This document shows positions 8,100 to 16,853 of a DNA stretch of 40,363 nt, in pieces. Position 1 is the stretch's first letter, and the number at the start of each line of letters is the position of its first letter. Source of the DNA: Candidatus Dojkabacteria bacterium. Its GTDB lineage: Bacteria; Patescibacteriota; Dojkabacteria; J137. The stretch spans positions 1-40,363 of the forward strand of contig JAMQHH010000016.1 of assembly GCA_025993875.1 (NCBI GenBank). Reading direction: 5' to 3'. The translations under genes were made by a program, and so were the position numbers. The notes under the pieces were generated by a model. That model was not told the origin of the DNA. It did not search any database and worked only from the letters and a program-made list of their open reading frames with translations.

Positions 8100-8789
8100 T
8101 TATTCACTCTCGATAGAAACATTATATTTAGAAGCAAAAGTTTCTATCTCTAAAAAGTTTTCAAAATTTTCTTTTAGAAAAAACTCTTTAAATAAAATAA
8201 GCATAAAAAGGTTATGAGCAAAACATTTTAGGCTATTTATTTTTTTTACTGCAAACTGGGGATTACTAAAAAATCTATTGGGACTTCCAATTATCAAATC
8301 TTTATCAAGTTTTAGATTTAAAAGAAATGTAATCCTATTGTTTTGACAAGTAACTTTAAAATCGCTCCAGAAAATCTGGTAATTAAAATTTTGTGTTTCT
8401 TCTAGCCAATCTAACAAGACCTTTACTACAAAACCTCTTTTAAGCTGTAAAAAGTTTTTTGCGGGAGTTTTTTTAAGAAGATATTTATTTGTGCTTAAAA
8501 TCGAAAGATCTTCTTTTTCAAACTCTTCTCCAAAAGGCATAAATCCAAAAGAATATAAACTAATATTAATTTTCAAAAATTCAATAAAAGTCAAAGTAGT
8601 GCTTATAGGAATATTCTTTTGGGCATTTAAAAAAGAATTGGCAGGAGAGTTTGTTTTATATATATCAAGTTCATTTTGCAGAATTTCTATAATTTTTACA
8701 ATTTCTATGACGGATTCTTTGTTTAGTGGGTTTTCAAAGACAAATTCCAGCTCACTCGAAAAAAATTTAAAACAATATTTGTGCGACAT
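8100..8789 (-). CDS. Degenerate ApbE-like protein of unknown function
   Basis: 229 residues with no intact enzyme motif. Side-by-side reading with the ApbE protein at 172-1035 shows the same order of elements: a predicted helix then YKTNSPANSFLN where ApbE has YSRFNPKSELSILN; IEFLKINISLYSFGFMPF where ApbE has IEFALNLALKTDGIFDP; LQLKRGFVVKVLLDWLEE where ApbE has VELGGIGKGYAIDCAYKILEK; IFWSDFKVT where ApbE has LIDAGGDIRA; NPQFAVKKIN where ApbE has SGSWARRVKN; and CFAHNLFMLILF where ApbE has AIVADSWATVLF. The glycine-rich FAD site and the Mg-binding Asp are lost, so FMN transfer is unlikely. It may be a non-catalytic paralogue that binds a flavin or protein. The relation is inferred from pattern only and needs profile comparison. 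Confidence 0.5.
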   Translation of the reverse strand: MSHKYCFKFFSSELEFVFENPLNKESVIEIVKIIEILQNELDIYKTNSPANSFLNAQKNIPISTTLTFIEFLKINISLYSFGFMPFGEEFEKEDLSILSTNKYLLKKTPAKNFLQLKRGFVVKVLLDWLEETQNFNYQIFWSDFKVTCQNNRITFLLNLKLDKDLIIGSPNRFFSNPQFAVKKINSLKCFAHNLFMLILFKEFFLKENFENFLEIETFASKYNVSIESE

Positions 8790-8918
8790 AAATTCGTAAG
8801 GTTATGCTCAAATATTCTAACGGTTAGGAGGTAAAGTTTAAAGCTAAATTTTTTGATTATTATAACCCTTGCCGCCTGTACACTTGAATATTAGGAAGTT
8901 AAACTATAGACTGTATTT

Positions 8919-9491
8919 ATGCAAAAAAAGAGAATCTTTAACCTTTTAAAACCCATAAAACCACCGCCGACTGTGTGGGATAAAATTTACGACTGGATAA
9001 TCGGAAAGGCACGTGTTGTAATAATTTTTGTAGAGCTTCTTGTTGTAAGTGCTTTTGTTTTAAAAGTGGTAGAAGATACTAATGCAAAAAATAAGCAAAA
9101 AGAGATTGAATCTTTAAATACAGAACTTTCATTCTATTCCATCGAAATGGAGCCAAGATTTAGGGAGATAATAAAAAAATCAGATATTTACCTCGAAATG
9201 CAAAGAGAATCATCTGTTTATTATAAAGTATTGGAAGAGGTGTTTGGTTTTATTGGGCTTGATCAGCCAAGTGTTAATGTAAGAATTGCCGCTAATAAAT
9301 TAACTATAGTTGGTTATGACAATCTTTCAAATTTAAAAAAACTTGAGGAAGCTTTAAAAACAAAATCCAAAACCTTACAGCTTTCCTCGGTTAAGGTTGG
9401 GAATTTAACTTTAGATCAGGAGGATATACTAGCCCAAAAAGGGCAGATAGTTTTGGAAGCCAGCTTACTCGAAGATCTTTTAAGAAAATAG
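8919..9491 (+). CDS. PilN-like type IV pilus inner-membrane assembly protein
   Basis: PilN and PilO form the inner-membrane alignment complex of type IV pili. This 190-residue protein has a short cytoplasmic N-terminus rich in Lys and Pro, one transmembrane helix (about 32-52), then a coiled-coil region and a small alpha/beta domain with SVNVRIAANKLTIVGY and a length of helix-strand repeats. Topology, size and the immediate PilO-like neighbour (2 bases downstream) support the call; residue-level similarity to PilN is weak, as is usual in this family. No PilM, PilQ, pilin or ATPase gene is in the window, so partners must be encoded elsewhere. Confidence 0.6.
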   Translation: MQKKRIFNLLKPIKPPPTVWDKIYDWIIGKARVVIIFVELLVVSAFVLKVVEDTNAKNKQKEIESLNTELSFYSIEMEPRFREIIKKSDIYLEMQRESSVYYKVLEEVFGFIGLDQPSVNVRIAANKLTIVGYDNLSNLKKLEEALKTKSKTLQLSSVKVGNLTLDQEDILAQKGQIVLEASLLEDLLRK

Positions 9492-9493
9492 AT

Positions 9494-10123
9494 ATGGCAA
9501 TAGATTATTTACAAAGAATAGCTAAGCTTAATGCTTACCTTTCGGAGACAAAAAATAAAACAATTTTTACTGTTGCGGTAACAATATTTTTGCTTATAGC
9601 GCTTTTAATTTTAGGGATTTTGCCTGCTTACAGTTCTTTGGGAGCACAAAGATTTGATAATCAAAAAAGAGATATTTTAATAACCGAACTGAAAAAGAAA
9701 CTTTCAGATTTAAAAACTCTTACTGCCAATTTAACCCAAGTTTTGGACCAAACAAAATATTTAGATCATATTATGCCAAAAGACCTTCCGCAAAACGAAC
9801 TTATAGAATTTTATAATGATTTGATAACTTTGAGTGAAGTAAACATGGTTGAAATAACCTTTAACAACAGCGTAGATACAAACACCTTTGTAGTAAATAA
9901 CGTTAACGTCCCTGTAGAAATTTTCCCTTTGGGAATAAATCTAGTAGTACAAGGAAGCAGGGAATCTATAATGAAATTAGTAACAAATATCGAGAGCAAC
10001 AGCAGGCTTATGAATATCATAGCTTTTCAAATAACAAAAAAAACTCAGGATGATCAAAAGAGAACAGGAGGATTAGGAGAATATAATTCAACAATAAATT
10101 TATTTTTATATAACTGGTTATAA
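9494..10123 (+). CDS. PilO-like type IV pilus inner-membrane assembly protein
   Basis: 209 residues: a short N-terminus, a transmembrane helix (about 23-45, ending in the ILPAY turn typical of PilO), a coiled coil (52-95) and a periplasm-side ferredoxin-like domain with the VNVPVEIFPLGINLVVQGS and LMNIIAFQITK strands. The pattern AYSSLGAQ ... LKTLTANLTQVLDQ followed by IMPKDLPQNELIEFYNDL matches the PilO layout closely. It follows the PilN-like gene by 2 bases and precedes a small membrane protein by 3 bases, so the three are one transcription unit. Confidence 0.68.
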   Translation: MAIDYLQRIAKLNAYLSETKNKTIFTVAVTIFLLIALLILGILPAYSSLGAQRFDNQKRDILITELKKKLSDLKTLTANLTQVLDQTKYLDHIMPKDLPQNELIEFYNDLITLSEVNMVEITFNNSVDTNTFVVNNVNVPVEIFPLGINLVVQGSRESIMKLVTNIESNSRLMNIIAFQITKKTQDDQKRTGGLGEYNSTINLFLYNWL

Positions 10124-10126
10124 AAA

Positions 10127-10354
10127 ATGTCAAAAACCTGGAGTGCATTAATAATAATAGGAGTGAGCTTGCTGTTTATTCTGTTTGGCTGGGAGATTAT
10201 TCAAATTACAGGAGGAGCAAGGTCGGCTGTTAATCAAGTTGTTATTACTATGCCACGCAATAACCTTATCCCCGATGAACTTTTAGAGCAGTTTGCATCT
10301 TCGAACGAATACCAATCATTTTTGCAAAGAGAGGCAGCTCAAGGAGCCGAATAA
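10127..10354 (+). CDS. Small single-pass membrane protein of the pilN-pilO operon
   Basis: 75 residues: a hydrophobic helix at 7-27 followed by an extracytoplasmic tail with ITMPRNNLIPDELLEQF and a polar end. I do not recognise the family. It starts 3 bases after the PilO-like gene and ends the operon, so a role with the pilus inner-membrane complex is the simplest guess. It could stand in for PilP, but it lacks a lipobox and the PilP beta-sandwich length. Confidence 0.6.
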   Translation: MSKTWSALIIIGVSLLFILFGWEIIQITGGARSAVNQVVITMPRNNLIPDELLEQFASSNEYQSFLQREAAQGAE

Positions 10355-10357
10355 ATT

Positions 10358-10375
10358 GATTATCTTAATCTTTTT
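10358..10375 (+). terminator. Weak hairpin plus T-run after the pilN-pilO operon
   Basis: GATTA TCT TAATC followed directly by TTTTT forms a 5-bp AT-rich stem with a 3-base loop just after the last stop of the operon and before the convergent ftsK end. The stem is weak, so termination strength is doubtful. Confidence 0.3.
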
Positions 10376-10386
10376 GGGAAAATATC

Positions 10387-12615
10387 TTAAGCTGTGCCTT
10401 TAAGCCCTTCTAAAAACTCGTCCGCATTAGAAATTAGTACCTCTCTTGGTTTGCTACCATTTGATGGTCCTACTGCGCCTATCTCCTCCAGCTCTTCCAG
10501 TAATCTTGCAGCTCTATTAAACCCAATATTTAGCCTTCTTTGCAAAAAAGATGAAGACCCTTTTTGATACTGTGCCACAATTCTTACCGCCTGTTCTAAA
10601 AGATTATCTCCCGAAATATCGCCAAAGCTTTCATCTTTTTCCTGGCCAGGCAAAACCTGTTTTTCTAAAATTTCGTTTACATATTCAACCTCGGGAGCCT
10701 GAGACTTTATAAAATCAACGATTCTAATAACTTCCTGCTGATCAATAAACGCACTTTGAAGCCTTACCGATTTTGGCTTATCGGGTGCTTTATATAAAAG
10801 ATCTCCATAACCTAAAAGGCTTTCAGCACCAATTCTATCTAAAATAACCCTGGAATCGGTACTAGAGGTTACACTCATACCCACCCTCCCCGGAATATTT
10901 GCCTTAATTATCCCTGTTATAACATTTACGGATGGTCTTTGTGTTGCAAGTATAAGATGAATACCAACCGCTCTTGCCTTTTGTGCAAGTCTTACAATCG
11001 ATACCTCCGCCTCTACACGGCTAGATGTCATCATCATATCGGCCATTTCGTCGATTACAACCACTATATAAGGCATTGCTGCAAAGCCTTTCTTTTCGTT
11101 ATATCCTTGAATATTTCTAACCTGTTCTTTTGCAAGATTGGTATATCTTCGTTCCATTTCGCCTACTGCCCATTTAAGCGCATTTACAACCTGATCCATG
11201 TTTGTAATAACCGGAGTTAAAAGATGGGGTATGCCGTTGTAGTCGGAAAGCTCAACCTGTTTTGGATCAACTAATATAAGTTTTACCTCGTCTGGAGTTT
11301 TTTGCATTAGTATTGAGGAGATAAAGGCATTCGTTAAAACCGATTTTCCTGATCCGGTTGCCCCCGCTATAAGCAAGTGAGGCATTTTCTGGATGTCTGC
11401 AACTACCGAACTACCATCAATATTCTTGCCGATAGGGGCGGGAAGTGACATTTTGTTGCCCGCCATCTCCTCCGATTCCATTATTTCTTTAAACCTAACC
11501 ATCTCTCTTTTTGTTCTTGGCACTTCTATCCCTAAAAATGTTGTATCGGGTATAGACTCTATTCTAACTGCTTTCGAATCTACTCCTAATGCCAAAGCCA
11601 AATTTGCACTTAAATTAACAACCTTCTCTACCTTTGTTCCGAGTGGAAGATTAAGCGCGTACTGAATTACAGATGCACCTACAAATGCATCTTCTACTTT
11701 GGCTTCGATTCCAAAACTGTTAAGTGTTTGCTCGATTATTCCGGCATTTTGGTCAATTGCCGGTTCATTTCCGGTACTTTTTTTGTATGGGAGTAACAAA
11801 GAAAGCGGAGGAAGTTTCCACCCAGGAAATTTTAGATTTTCCTGCTTTAATCCCTCCTCTCCAACAGATGCTTCTTTAATTTCTACATTCGCAACCTCTC
11901 TTCGTAACTTTGGTTGCTTTTCTGCTTTGCCGTCGGGTTCGGGTTTAACAAATTTTTTATCGTTTTTCTCCTCAACTTTTTTGTTTTTTATCATTTTATT
12001 AAAGTCTCCAAAAGTAGAGGCTTTGTTTATCTCATCCATCTTGCTTGGTGATTTTTCGGCTGCAAATTCATCTTTTCCAAAAAATGGGTCGATAATAATT
12101 TTTAAAACCTTCCCGGTATTTTCGATAATAAAGCTTAGAGGTATTGCTAAAGCTATAGGCAGTGCAAGTAGTGTCATTAAAAATAGAATAAGCCTAGTGG
12201 CTGGCTCTGTCGGGAAAGTTTCTCCCATTAAGTCTTGCACAATAAAACAACCAACTTGCCCCCCATACATTCCGCTATCACAGTCCATTCTTGCCAGCTC
12301 ACGAGTACCATTTCCAAATGAAGTTATTAACGCCGGCAAAATAAATATTAACAGTAATTGCGCAGCAAGACTTAATCCTCTTGTAAAAGGTGTTTTAAGA
12401 CCCAGTAGCCTTGCCCCGAGGAAAAATAAAAAGACAGAAGTGAGTGGAGTAGAGACACCAAAAATGTTTCTTGCTATCAGGAAAAGATTATCGGTCTTTT
12501 CGACAGTGATAAAAGATGAGAGCAAGAAAAAGACCCCAAGAATTAAGCAGATTAATCCAAAAATAGTAAGAGTCTCTTTGCTGTCGTATGTAACATGCTT
12601 TTTTCTTCGAGCCAT
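10387..12615 (-). CDS. ftsK: FtsK/SpoIIIE DNA translocase
   Basis: Hexameric motor that pumps chromosome ends through the closing division septum. The 742-residue protein has about four N-terminal membrane helices (17-165), a charged linker (about 175-260), the alpha/beta motor with Walker A GATGSGKS (418-425), a VVVIDEMADMMM Walker B, the ATQRPSVNVITGIIKANIPGRV segment in two parts, and the C-terminal gamma winged helix with SSSFLQRRLNIGFNRAARLL, which reads KOPS/SRS-type orientation sequences. All domains are present and the linker is short, as in SpoIIIE. It is divergent from the methyltransferase gene; an antisense frame of 312 codons opposite it is a shadow. Confidence 0.97.
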   Translation of the reverse strand: MARRKKHVTYDSKETLTIFGLICLILGVFFLLSSFITVEKTDNLFLIARNIFGVSTPLTSVFLFFLGARLLGLKTPFTRGLSLAAQLLLIFILPALITSFGNGTRELARMDCDSGMYGGQVGCFIVQDLMGETFPTEPATRLILFLMTLLALPIALAIPLSFIIENTGKVLKIIIDPFFGKDEFAAEKSPSKMDEINKASTFGDFNKMIKNKKVEEKNDKKFVKPEPDGKAEKQPKLRREVANVEIKEASVGEEGLKQENLKFPGWKLPPLSLLLPYKKSTGNEPAIDQNAGIIEQTLNSFGIEAKVEDAFVGASVIQYALNLPLGTKVEKVVNLSANLALALGVDSKAVRIESIPDTTFLGIEVPRTKREMVRFKEIMESEEMAGNKMSLPAPIGKNIDGSSVVADIQKMPHLLIAGATGSGKSVLTNAFISSILMQKTPDEVKLILVDPKQVELSDYNGIPHLLTPVITNMDQVVNALKWAVGEMERRYTNLAKEQVRNIQGYNEKKGFAAMPYIVVVIDEMADMMMTSSRVEAEVSIVRLAQKARAVGIHLILATQRPSVNVITGIIKANIPGRVGMSVTSSTDSRVILDRIGAESLLGYGDLLYKAPDKPKSVRLQSAFIDQQEVIRIVDFIKSQAPEVEYVNEILEKQVLPGQEKDESFGDISGDNLLEQAVRIVAQYQKGSSSFLQRRLNIGFNRAARLLEELEEIGAVGPSNGSKPREVLISNADEFLEGLKGTA

Positions 12616-12771
12616 AATTTATTCAAAGAAAATATAGATTATCACACAATAATTAAAACACATTATATTATACATATAAATTTGAAAAAGAGAAAAAGAA
12701 TATCCGGCGCAATAGTTTTCTATTAAATTTTAATATGATATTCTTTTTAAAACAGATAGTCTCTTTTAAAG

Positions 12772-13554
12772 ATGAAACAACTTAGTGTCGATACGAAATT
12801 TGCATACCTTGGCAAAGCAGGCTCTGTTTTTACCCCCGGATTTAGAAGAAGGCTTGAGAAGATTACTAAATTTCTCGATTTACAAAACAAAACAATACTC
12901 GATATGGGGTGTGGAGAGGGTGTTTGGCTAGAGGAATTTGCAAAGTATACTAATATATCTTCTGTATTTGGCTCGGAATACGATAAGGAAAAGATTGATG
13001 CTTTAACAAAAAAGATTGGTCTAAAAGAGAGTAAAATTCTACCTCAAAACATAAAACACTGTCCGGGCGAGGCGCTAGGTTTTCCTTCAAATTTCTTTGA
13101 TATTGTTTTTCACAACGAGGTTTTAGAGCATGTGCAAGACGATGTAAAAACATTACAGGAGTGCTTTAGAGTTTTAAAACCAAATGGGTACCTTGTCTTT
13201 TTCACTCCCAATAGAGGCTGGCCTTTTGAGCAACATGGAATTTTTCTAAATGGAAAGTACATTTGGGGCAATATACCGCTATTACCCTGGTTGCCAAAAT
13301 ATTTTTATAAAAAATTTGCTTATCATGTTAGAAATTATTCTAACGGTGATATAAAGAAGGTTATTAAAAGTTCTTCTAAGGGAGTGGAAATACAAATAGT
13401 TAAGCATACAAGAATTTTCCCGGGGTTTGATGGAATGGTAAGAAGGCTAGGTTTATTGGGAAGAATTGTTAGAAAGATTTTCTTTATTTTAGAGGGCACG
13501 CCTTTAAATTTTTTTGGTATTAGCCACTTTATTATTGTAAGAAAAAATAAATGA
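12772..13554 (+). CDS. Class I SAM-dependent methyltransferase
   Basis: 260 residues with a Rossmann-type methyltransferase core: motif I LDMGCGEGVW (43-52), the acidic end of strand 2 at GSEYD (67-71), a DIVFHNEVLEHVQDD segment (motif IV and the EHV helix), and LQECFRVLKPNGYLVFFTPN (motif V-VI). The C-terminal third has an amphipathic basic region and IPLLPWLPK, as in methyltransferases acting on lipids, quinones or glycans. The stop overlaps the start of the GH1 gene (ATGA), so they are translationally coupled, hinting at a shared glycoside or glycolipid substrate. The actual substrate cannot be read from sequence. Confidence 0.85.
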   Translation: MKQLSVDTKFAYLGKAGSVFTPGFRRRLEKITKFLDLQNKTILDMGCGEGVWLEEFAKYTNISSVFGSEYDKEKIDALTKKIGLKESKILPQNIKHCPGEALGFPSNFFDIVFHNEVLEHVQDDVKTLQECFRVLKPNGYLVFFTPNRGWPFEQHGIFLNGKYIWGNIPLLPWLPKYFYKKFAYHVRNYSNGDIKKVIKSSSKGVEIQIVKHTRIFPGFDGMVRRLGLLGRIVRKIFFILEGTPLNFFGISHFIIVRKNK

Positions 13555-14822
13555 TAGAAAAAAATGAGATTAAGTTTCCAAATAATTTTTTGTGGGGAGC
13601 AGCAATTGCCGCACATCAAACAGAAGGAGATAATAATAATAACTGGAGTGTATGGGAAAAAAGCAATGCAAACAGGCTGGCGGCTAATTCGGAACAAACT
13701 TTTTCGAAGTTAAGCCCTGTGTGGAAAGAGATAAAAGAGGATGCTACGAATCCATCAAATTATATTTCGGGAAAGGCATGCGACCACTACAACAGGTATA
13801 GCGAAGATTTTTCACTGGCAAAAAAGCTGCATATTCAGGCAATAAGAACTTCAATTGAATGGTCTCGAATAGAGCGGGAAAAAGGACAGTTTAATTATAA
13901 AGAACTAGACCATTACAAAAGTGTTTTTGCCGATTTAGCGTCAAAAAATATTAAACCGATAGTTACATTGTGGCACTGGACTTTCCCTTTGTGGATAGAA
14001 GAAAAAGGCGGCTGGTTAAATAGAAAAACGGTAAGTTACTTTTGCCGGTTTGTAGAAAAAGTTGTAAGTTATTTCCCCGAAATTGACTTTTGGGTAACTC
14101 TAAACGAAGCAGAGATTTTTGCCCGCGAATCGTATCTTTTGGGAAGGTGGCCGCCGGGTAAAAAAAATCCATTTAGGTATTTTATGATAGTTAATACTCT
14201 TATCTTGGCTCATAACAAAGCATTTAAAGTAATCAAAAAAATTAATCAAAATGCTACTGTAGGATTTTCTCAAAATATAACTTTTTTCGAAGCTAATAAA
14301 AAAAGACTTCTAAACAAACTTGTTGCTAAAATTTTGTCTTTTTTTGCAAATGAGTATTTTTTAAATAGAACTGCACACTACACCGATTATATTGGACTTA
14401 ATTATTATTTTCATACAACTATAAATCTTTTTAAGGAACAAAAAATTGTCTGTGTTAAATCTGATATGGGTTGGGATTTGTGCGAATACGGAATATTTGA
14501 CGTTCTTGTAAATATTGGCCGTTATAAAAAGCCTATTTATATTACCGAAAACGGCCTAGCCGATAAAAATGATACTTACAGAGAGGCCTTTATAAAAGAT
14601 ACTCTTTTCTACATTAAAAAAGCAATGGATAAGGGTGTAGAAGTAAAGGGGTATATCTATTGGAGTCTAATAGACAATTTTGAATGGGACAAAGGATTTT
14701 GGCCAAGGTTTGGACTGATAGAGATTGATTACAAAAATAATCTGGAAAGAAAAATTAGGAAAAGCGCAATCGCTTTTAGCGAAATTATTGCAAATAATGG
14801 TTTTACAACTACCCCTGGTTAA
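13551..14822 (+). CDS. Glycoside hydrolase family 1 (beta-glycosidase)
   Basis: Retaining beta-glycosidase of clan GH-A. The 423-residue protein opens with FPNNFLWGAAIAAHQTEG (9-26), the family 1 N-terminal signature, has ETSIEWSRIE-like strand residues (RTSIEWSRIE, 99-108), the acid/base Glu186 in TLNEAE, the nucleophile Glu333 in ITENG, and YWSLIDNFEWDKGF near the C-terminus. The usual TLNEP has Ala in place of Pro. No signal peptide, so cytoplasmic. Coupled to the upstream methyltransferase by a 4-base overlap and overlapping the convergent FMN reductase by 14 bases. Which glycoside it cleaves (glucoside, galactoside, glycolipid) is not decided by visible residues. Confidence 0.93.
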   Translation: MIEKNEIKFPNNFLWGAAIAAHQTEGDNNNNWSVWEKSNANRLAANSEQTFSKLSPVWKEIKEDATNPSNYISGKACDHYNRYSEDFSLAKKLHIQAIRTSIEWSRIEREKGQFNYKELDHYKSVFADLASKNIKPIVTLWHWTFPLWIEEKGGWLNRKTVSYFCRFVEKVVSYFPEIDFWVTLNEAEIFARESYLLGRWPPGKKNPFRYFMIVNTLILAHNKAFKVIKKINQNATVGFSQNITFFEANKKRLLNKLVAKILSFFANEYFLNRTAHYTDYIGLNYYFHTTINLFKEQKIVCVKSDMGWDLCEYGIFDVLVNIGRYKKPIYITENGLADKNDTYREAFIKDTLFYIKKAMDKGVEVKGYIYWSLIDNFEWDKGFWPRFGLIEIDYKNNLERKIRKSAIAFSEIIANNGFTTTPG

Positions 14823-15330
14823 GTTTTTTGGCAAGCAAGATCAGTTCGGTAACAGATTTTATTATGTAATCGGGCAGGGTAGAATCGAGTAGCACCCCCT
14901 CTTTCGAAAATTTCTTATCAACGTTATTAATTAAAATGTCGTTTCCTAATACAAACATTTTATAAGCCTTTAAAACGTTAACGAATGCTTCTACCCCTCT
15001 TGCACCACCAAATTGCCCATCCGATAGCCCGGTAACCAGTACTGGCTTGCCAAAATAATTCTCGAACTCTAAATCCATTAGAGATTTTAGCATGCCCGGA
15101 TATCCGTGGTTGTATTCCGATACTACTACAATAAATGCGTCGGTGTGTTCGACTAATTGAGTGTATTCTTTTATTTTGGCACCATCGTATGGGATGGTAA
15201 AGTTTTTTGGAGAGATAACTTTCAAATTAATATTGGAAAAATTTTTAGCAGTAATGTTGTTAATTGCGGCAGCAACAAATTGCCCGTAATTACCTGGTCT
15301 TGTTGCTCCGTAGATTATTGTTATATTCAT
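14809..15330 (-). CDS. NAD(P)H-dependent FMN reductase (flavodoxin-like fold)
   Basis: 173 residues with the flavodoxin-like layout: the phosphate loop TIIYGATRPGNYGQFVAA near the N-terminus, VVVSEYNHGYPGMLKSLMDL (the PEYNxSxPGxLKN signature that binds the flavin ring), and LVTGLSDGQFGGARGVEAF. Such enzymes reduce FMN, azo dyes or quinones with NAD(P)H. The gene is convergent with GH1 and shares 14 bases with it; about 65 bases separate it from the M20 peptidase on the same strand, so co-transcription is possible. Confidence 0.9.
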   Translation of the reverse strand: MNITIIYGATRPGNYGQFVAAAINNITAKNFSNINLKVISPKNFTIPYDGAKIKEYTQLVEHTDAFIVVVSEYNHGYPGMLKSLMDLEFENYFGKPVLVTGLSDGQFGGARGVEAFVNVLKAYKMFVLGNDILINNVDKKFSKEGVLLDSTLPDYIIKSVTELILLAKKLNQG

Positions 15331-15395
15331 ATCTTTAATTCTACATCAATTTATTACCCATTGCTAACCTGGCTTGTGGCACAGATACTTTCCAG

Positions 15396-16592
15396 TTATT
15401 GTTCCGCACTAATTTGGCATGAAGAACGTACTGCCAGCGGTATAACATTTTCTAATAGCTCTAAAAGATTACGAAGTATTGGTAATAATCCCGATTCCAA
15501 AGAAGTATGCCGGCCTAAATCAGGTCCACCTAATATAACTGCTTCTGGAAGTTTTAAAATGCTTACCTGGCTAGCAAAAAATCCCTGTAAAACAAGCTGG
15601 TCACTGTTTGTCTGTAAAACACCAGTGCGAGATGTAGAAAGTGGGAGTATTGGATTTGAACTTTCGGCAGCTTTTTTTATTGACTGGTTAAATGGTGATT
15701 TTGTGTGCATAAACCCAGGATTAAAATAATCCCCTCTCTCTGTTTCTAGAGCCGATGTAATATAAGCCATAAGTTGCCCTGCATGTGGAGAATCAGTACA
15801 AATAGAGATATATAAAAAATTTTTATCGATATCGGTAAATATATGTGCTCCGAGTTTTTTAGCTATTGCTAGAATATTTTGTACACTTACACTATCAGAC
15901 ACATTTATATTAATAAAAAAATCGTATGATGGCACAACCCCTTCTATGGCCGATATGCCTCTTGCATTTCCTGTAGGCTCAATATCAATAACAAACGGGG
16001 CATTTTTTAACTTCTTTATAAGGTCAATGCCGCTATAGATTAACGCGATTTCTTCGTCGGGTGCGGAAATAATTGTGGTTTTTGGAAAAGATACAATCTT
16101 GTTAGAGAGTGCAAGCCTAAATATTAAAACTATAAGTGTTGCGAGTTGCCCCTTAACATCGCACACCCCTAACCCCCAGATTTTCTTGTTCAAAGGATTA
16201 TAATGCACACTAAAAGGATCGGTTTGGATAGAGGGTTTGGTAGTATCGTGATGGTTTAAAATTACCACAGGAGGATTTTGGTAGGAAAAAGTCAACCCAA
16301 AAGTTATTTCCACAATGCAAAATTCAGGCTTTTCGGTGGTAGTTATTGTTAGTGAAACTAAATCTTTTAAAGGTTCAAAAATATATTGTAAAAGCTGATA
16401 AAATTGGCCAAATCCCTCTCCAACTGCTCCCCATATGCTGCAGGTATTTATGGAAACTAAAAGAGCTGTAAGATCCATAATTACCTCTTCAGTAAAATTA
16501 GTATCTGTTAAGATCCTTGTATCCATAACCTTATTAAGGATTTGTTCACGATTTAAAACGTTCACCCTTGTTATTGATTGTTCATTTTCCAT
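15396..16592 (-). CDS. M20-family metallopeptidase (DapE/ArgE/CPG2-like)
   Basis: 398 residues. Zinc-site motifs of the M20 family are visible: NHHDTTKPS (113-121) with His114 and Asp116, GLGVCDVKGQL (140-150) with bridging Asp145, APDEEI (177-182) with Glu180/Glu181, IDIEPTGN (202-209), and a late GRHTSLESG that carries the last His. The middle lid domain (about 220-320) is present. Members remove acyl groups or cleave dipeptides; which one is not determined. The motifs depart from the textbook GHxDVVP and GRGxxDMKG, so substrate and even activity are uncertain. Upstream DNA is AT-rich and divergent to the next gene. Confidence 0.75.
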   Translation of the reverse strand: MENEQSITRVNVLNREQILNKVMDTRILTDTNFTEEVIMDLTALLVSINTCSIWGAVGEGFGQFYQLLQYIFEPLKDLVSLTITTTEKPEFCIVEITFGLTFSYQNPPVVILNHHDTTKPSIQTDPFSVHYNPLNKKIWGLGVCDVKGQLATLIVLIFRLALSNKIVSFPKTTIISAPDEEIALIYSGIDLIKKLKNAPFVIDIEPTGNARGISAIEGVVPSYDFFININVSDSVSVQNILAIAKKLGAHIFTDIDKNFLYISICTDSPHAGQLMAYITSALETERGDYFNPGFMHTKSPFNQSIKKAAESSNPILPLSTSRTGVLQTNSDQLVLQGFFASQVSILKLPEAVILGGPDLGRHTSLESGLLPILRNLLELLENVIPLAVRSSCQISAEQ

Positions 16593-16709
16593 TCGGTGAT
16601 TTTAGCAAAGCCGGCAATAATTTTCAGCTTTTAATCTGTGCCCTATACACTTTAGCTTTGGGTGGGAGTAAAAAATAATGATAAAATTAAAGAACAAAAT
16701 TATAAAAAT

Positions 16710-16853
16710 ATGAAAAAAGATAAGGTTAGGGCGGCATGGGCACTTTTTTTTACATTGTTTTGGCTGAGTGTTATTTTTATCATTAAGTACATAAAATATA
16801 AAGTTATAAAAGTAAAAAAAACTAATGAAAAAGTTTCTAATCCTTCTAACTGA
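16710..16853 (+). CDS. Possible 47-residue single-pass membrane protein
   Basis: Starting at the ATG at 16710, the frame gives a basic N-terminus, a hydrophobic helix (about 9-25, AWALFFTLFWLSVIFII) and a Lys-rich tail. It overlaps the start of the glycosyltransferase gene by 29 bases, which could mean coupling or that it is spurious. I recognise no family. The positive-helix-positive composition is unlike random antisense frames, hence listed with low confidence. Confidence 0.35.
   Translation: MKKDKVRAAWALFFTLFWLSVIFIIKYIKYKVIKVKKTNEKVSNPSN

Noticed and set aside
11699-12637. 312-codon plus-strand open frame
   Set aside because: It is wholly antisense to ftsK, whose motifs and length are full; the frame is a shadow.
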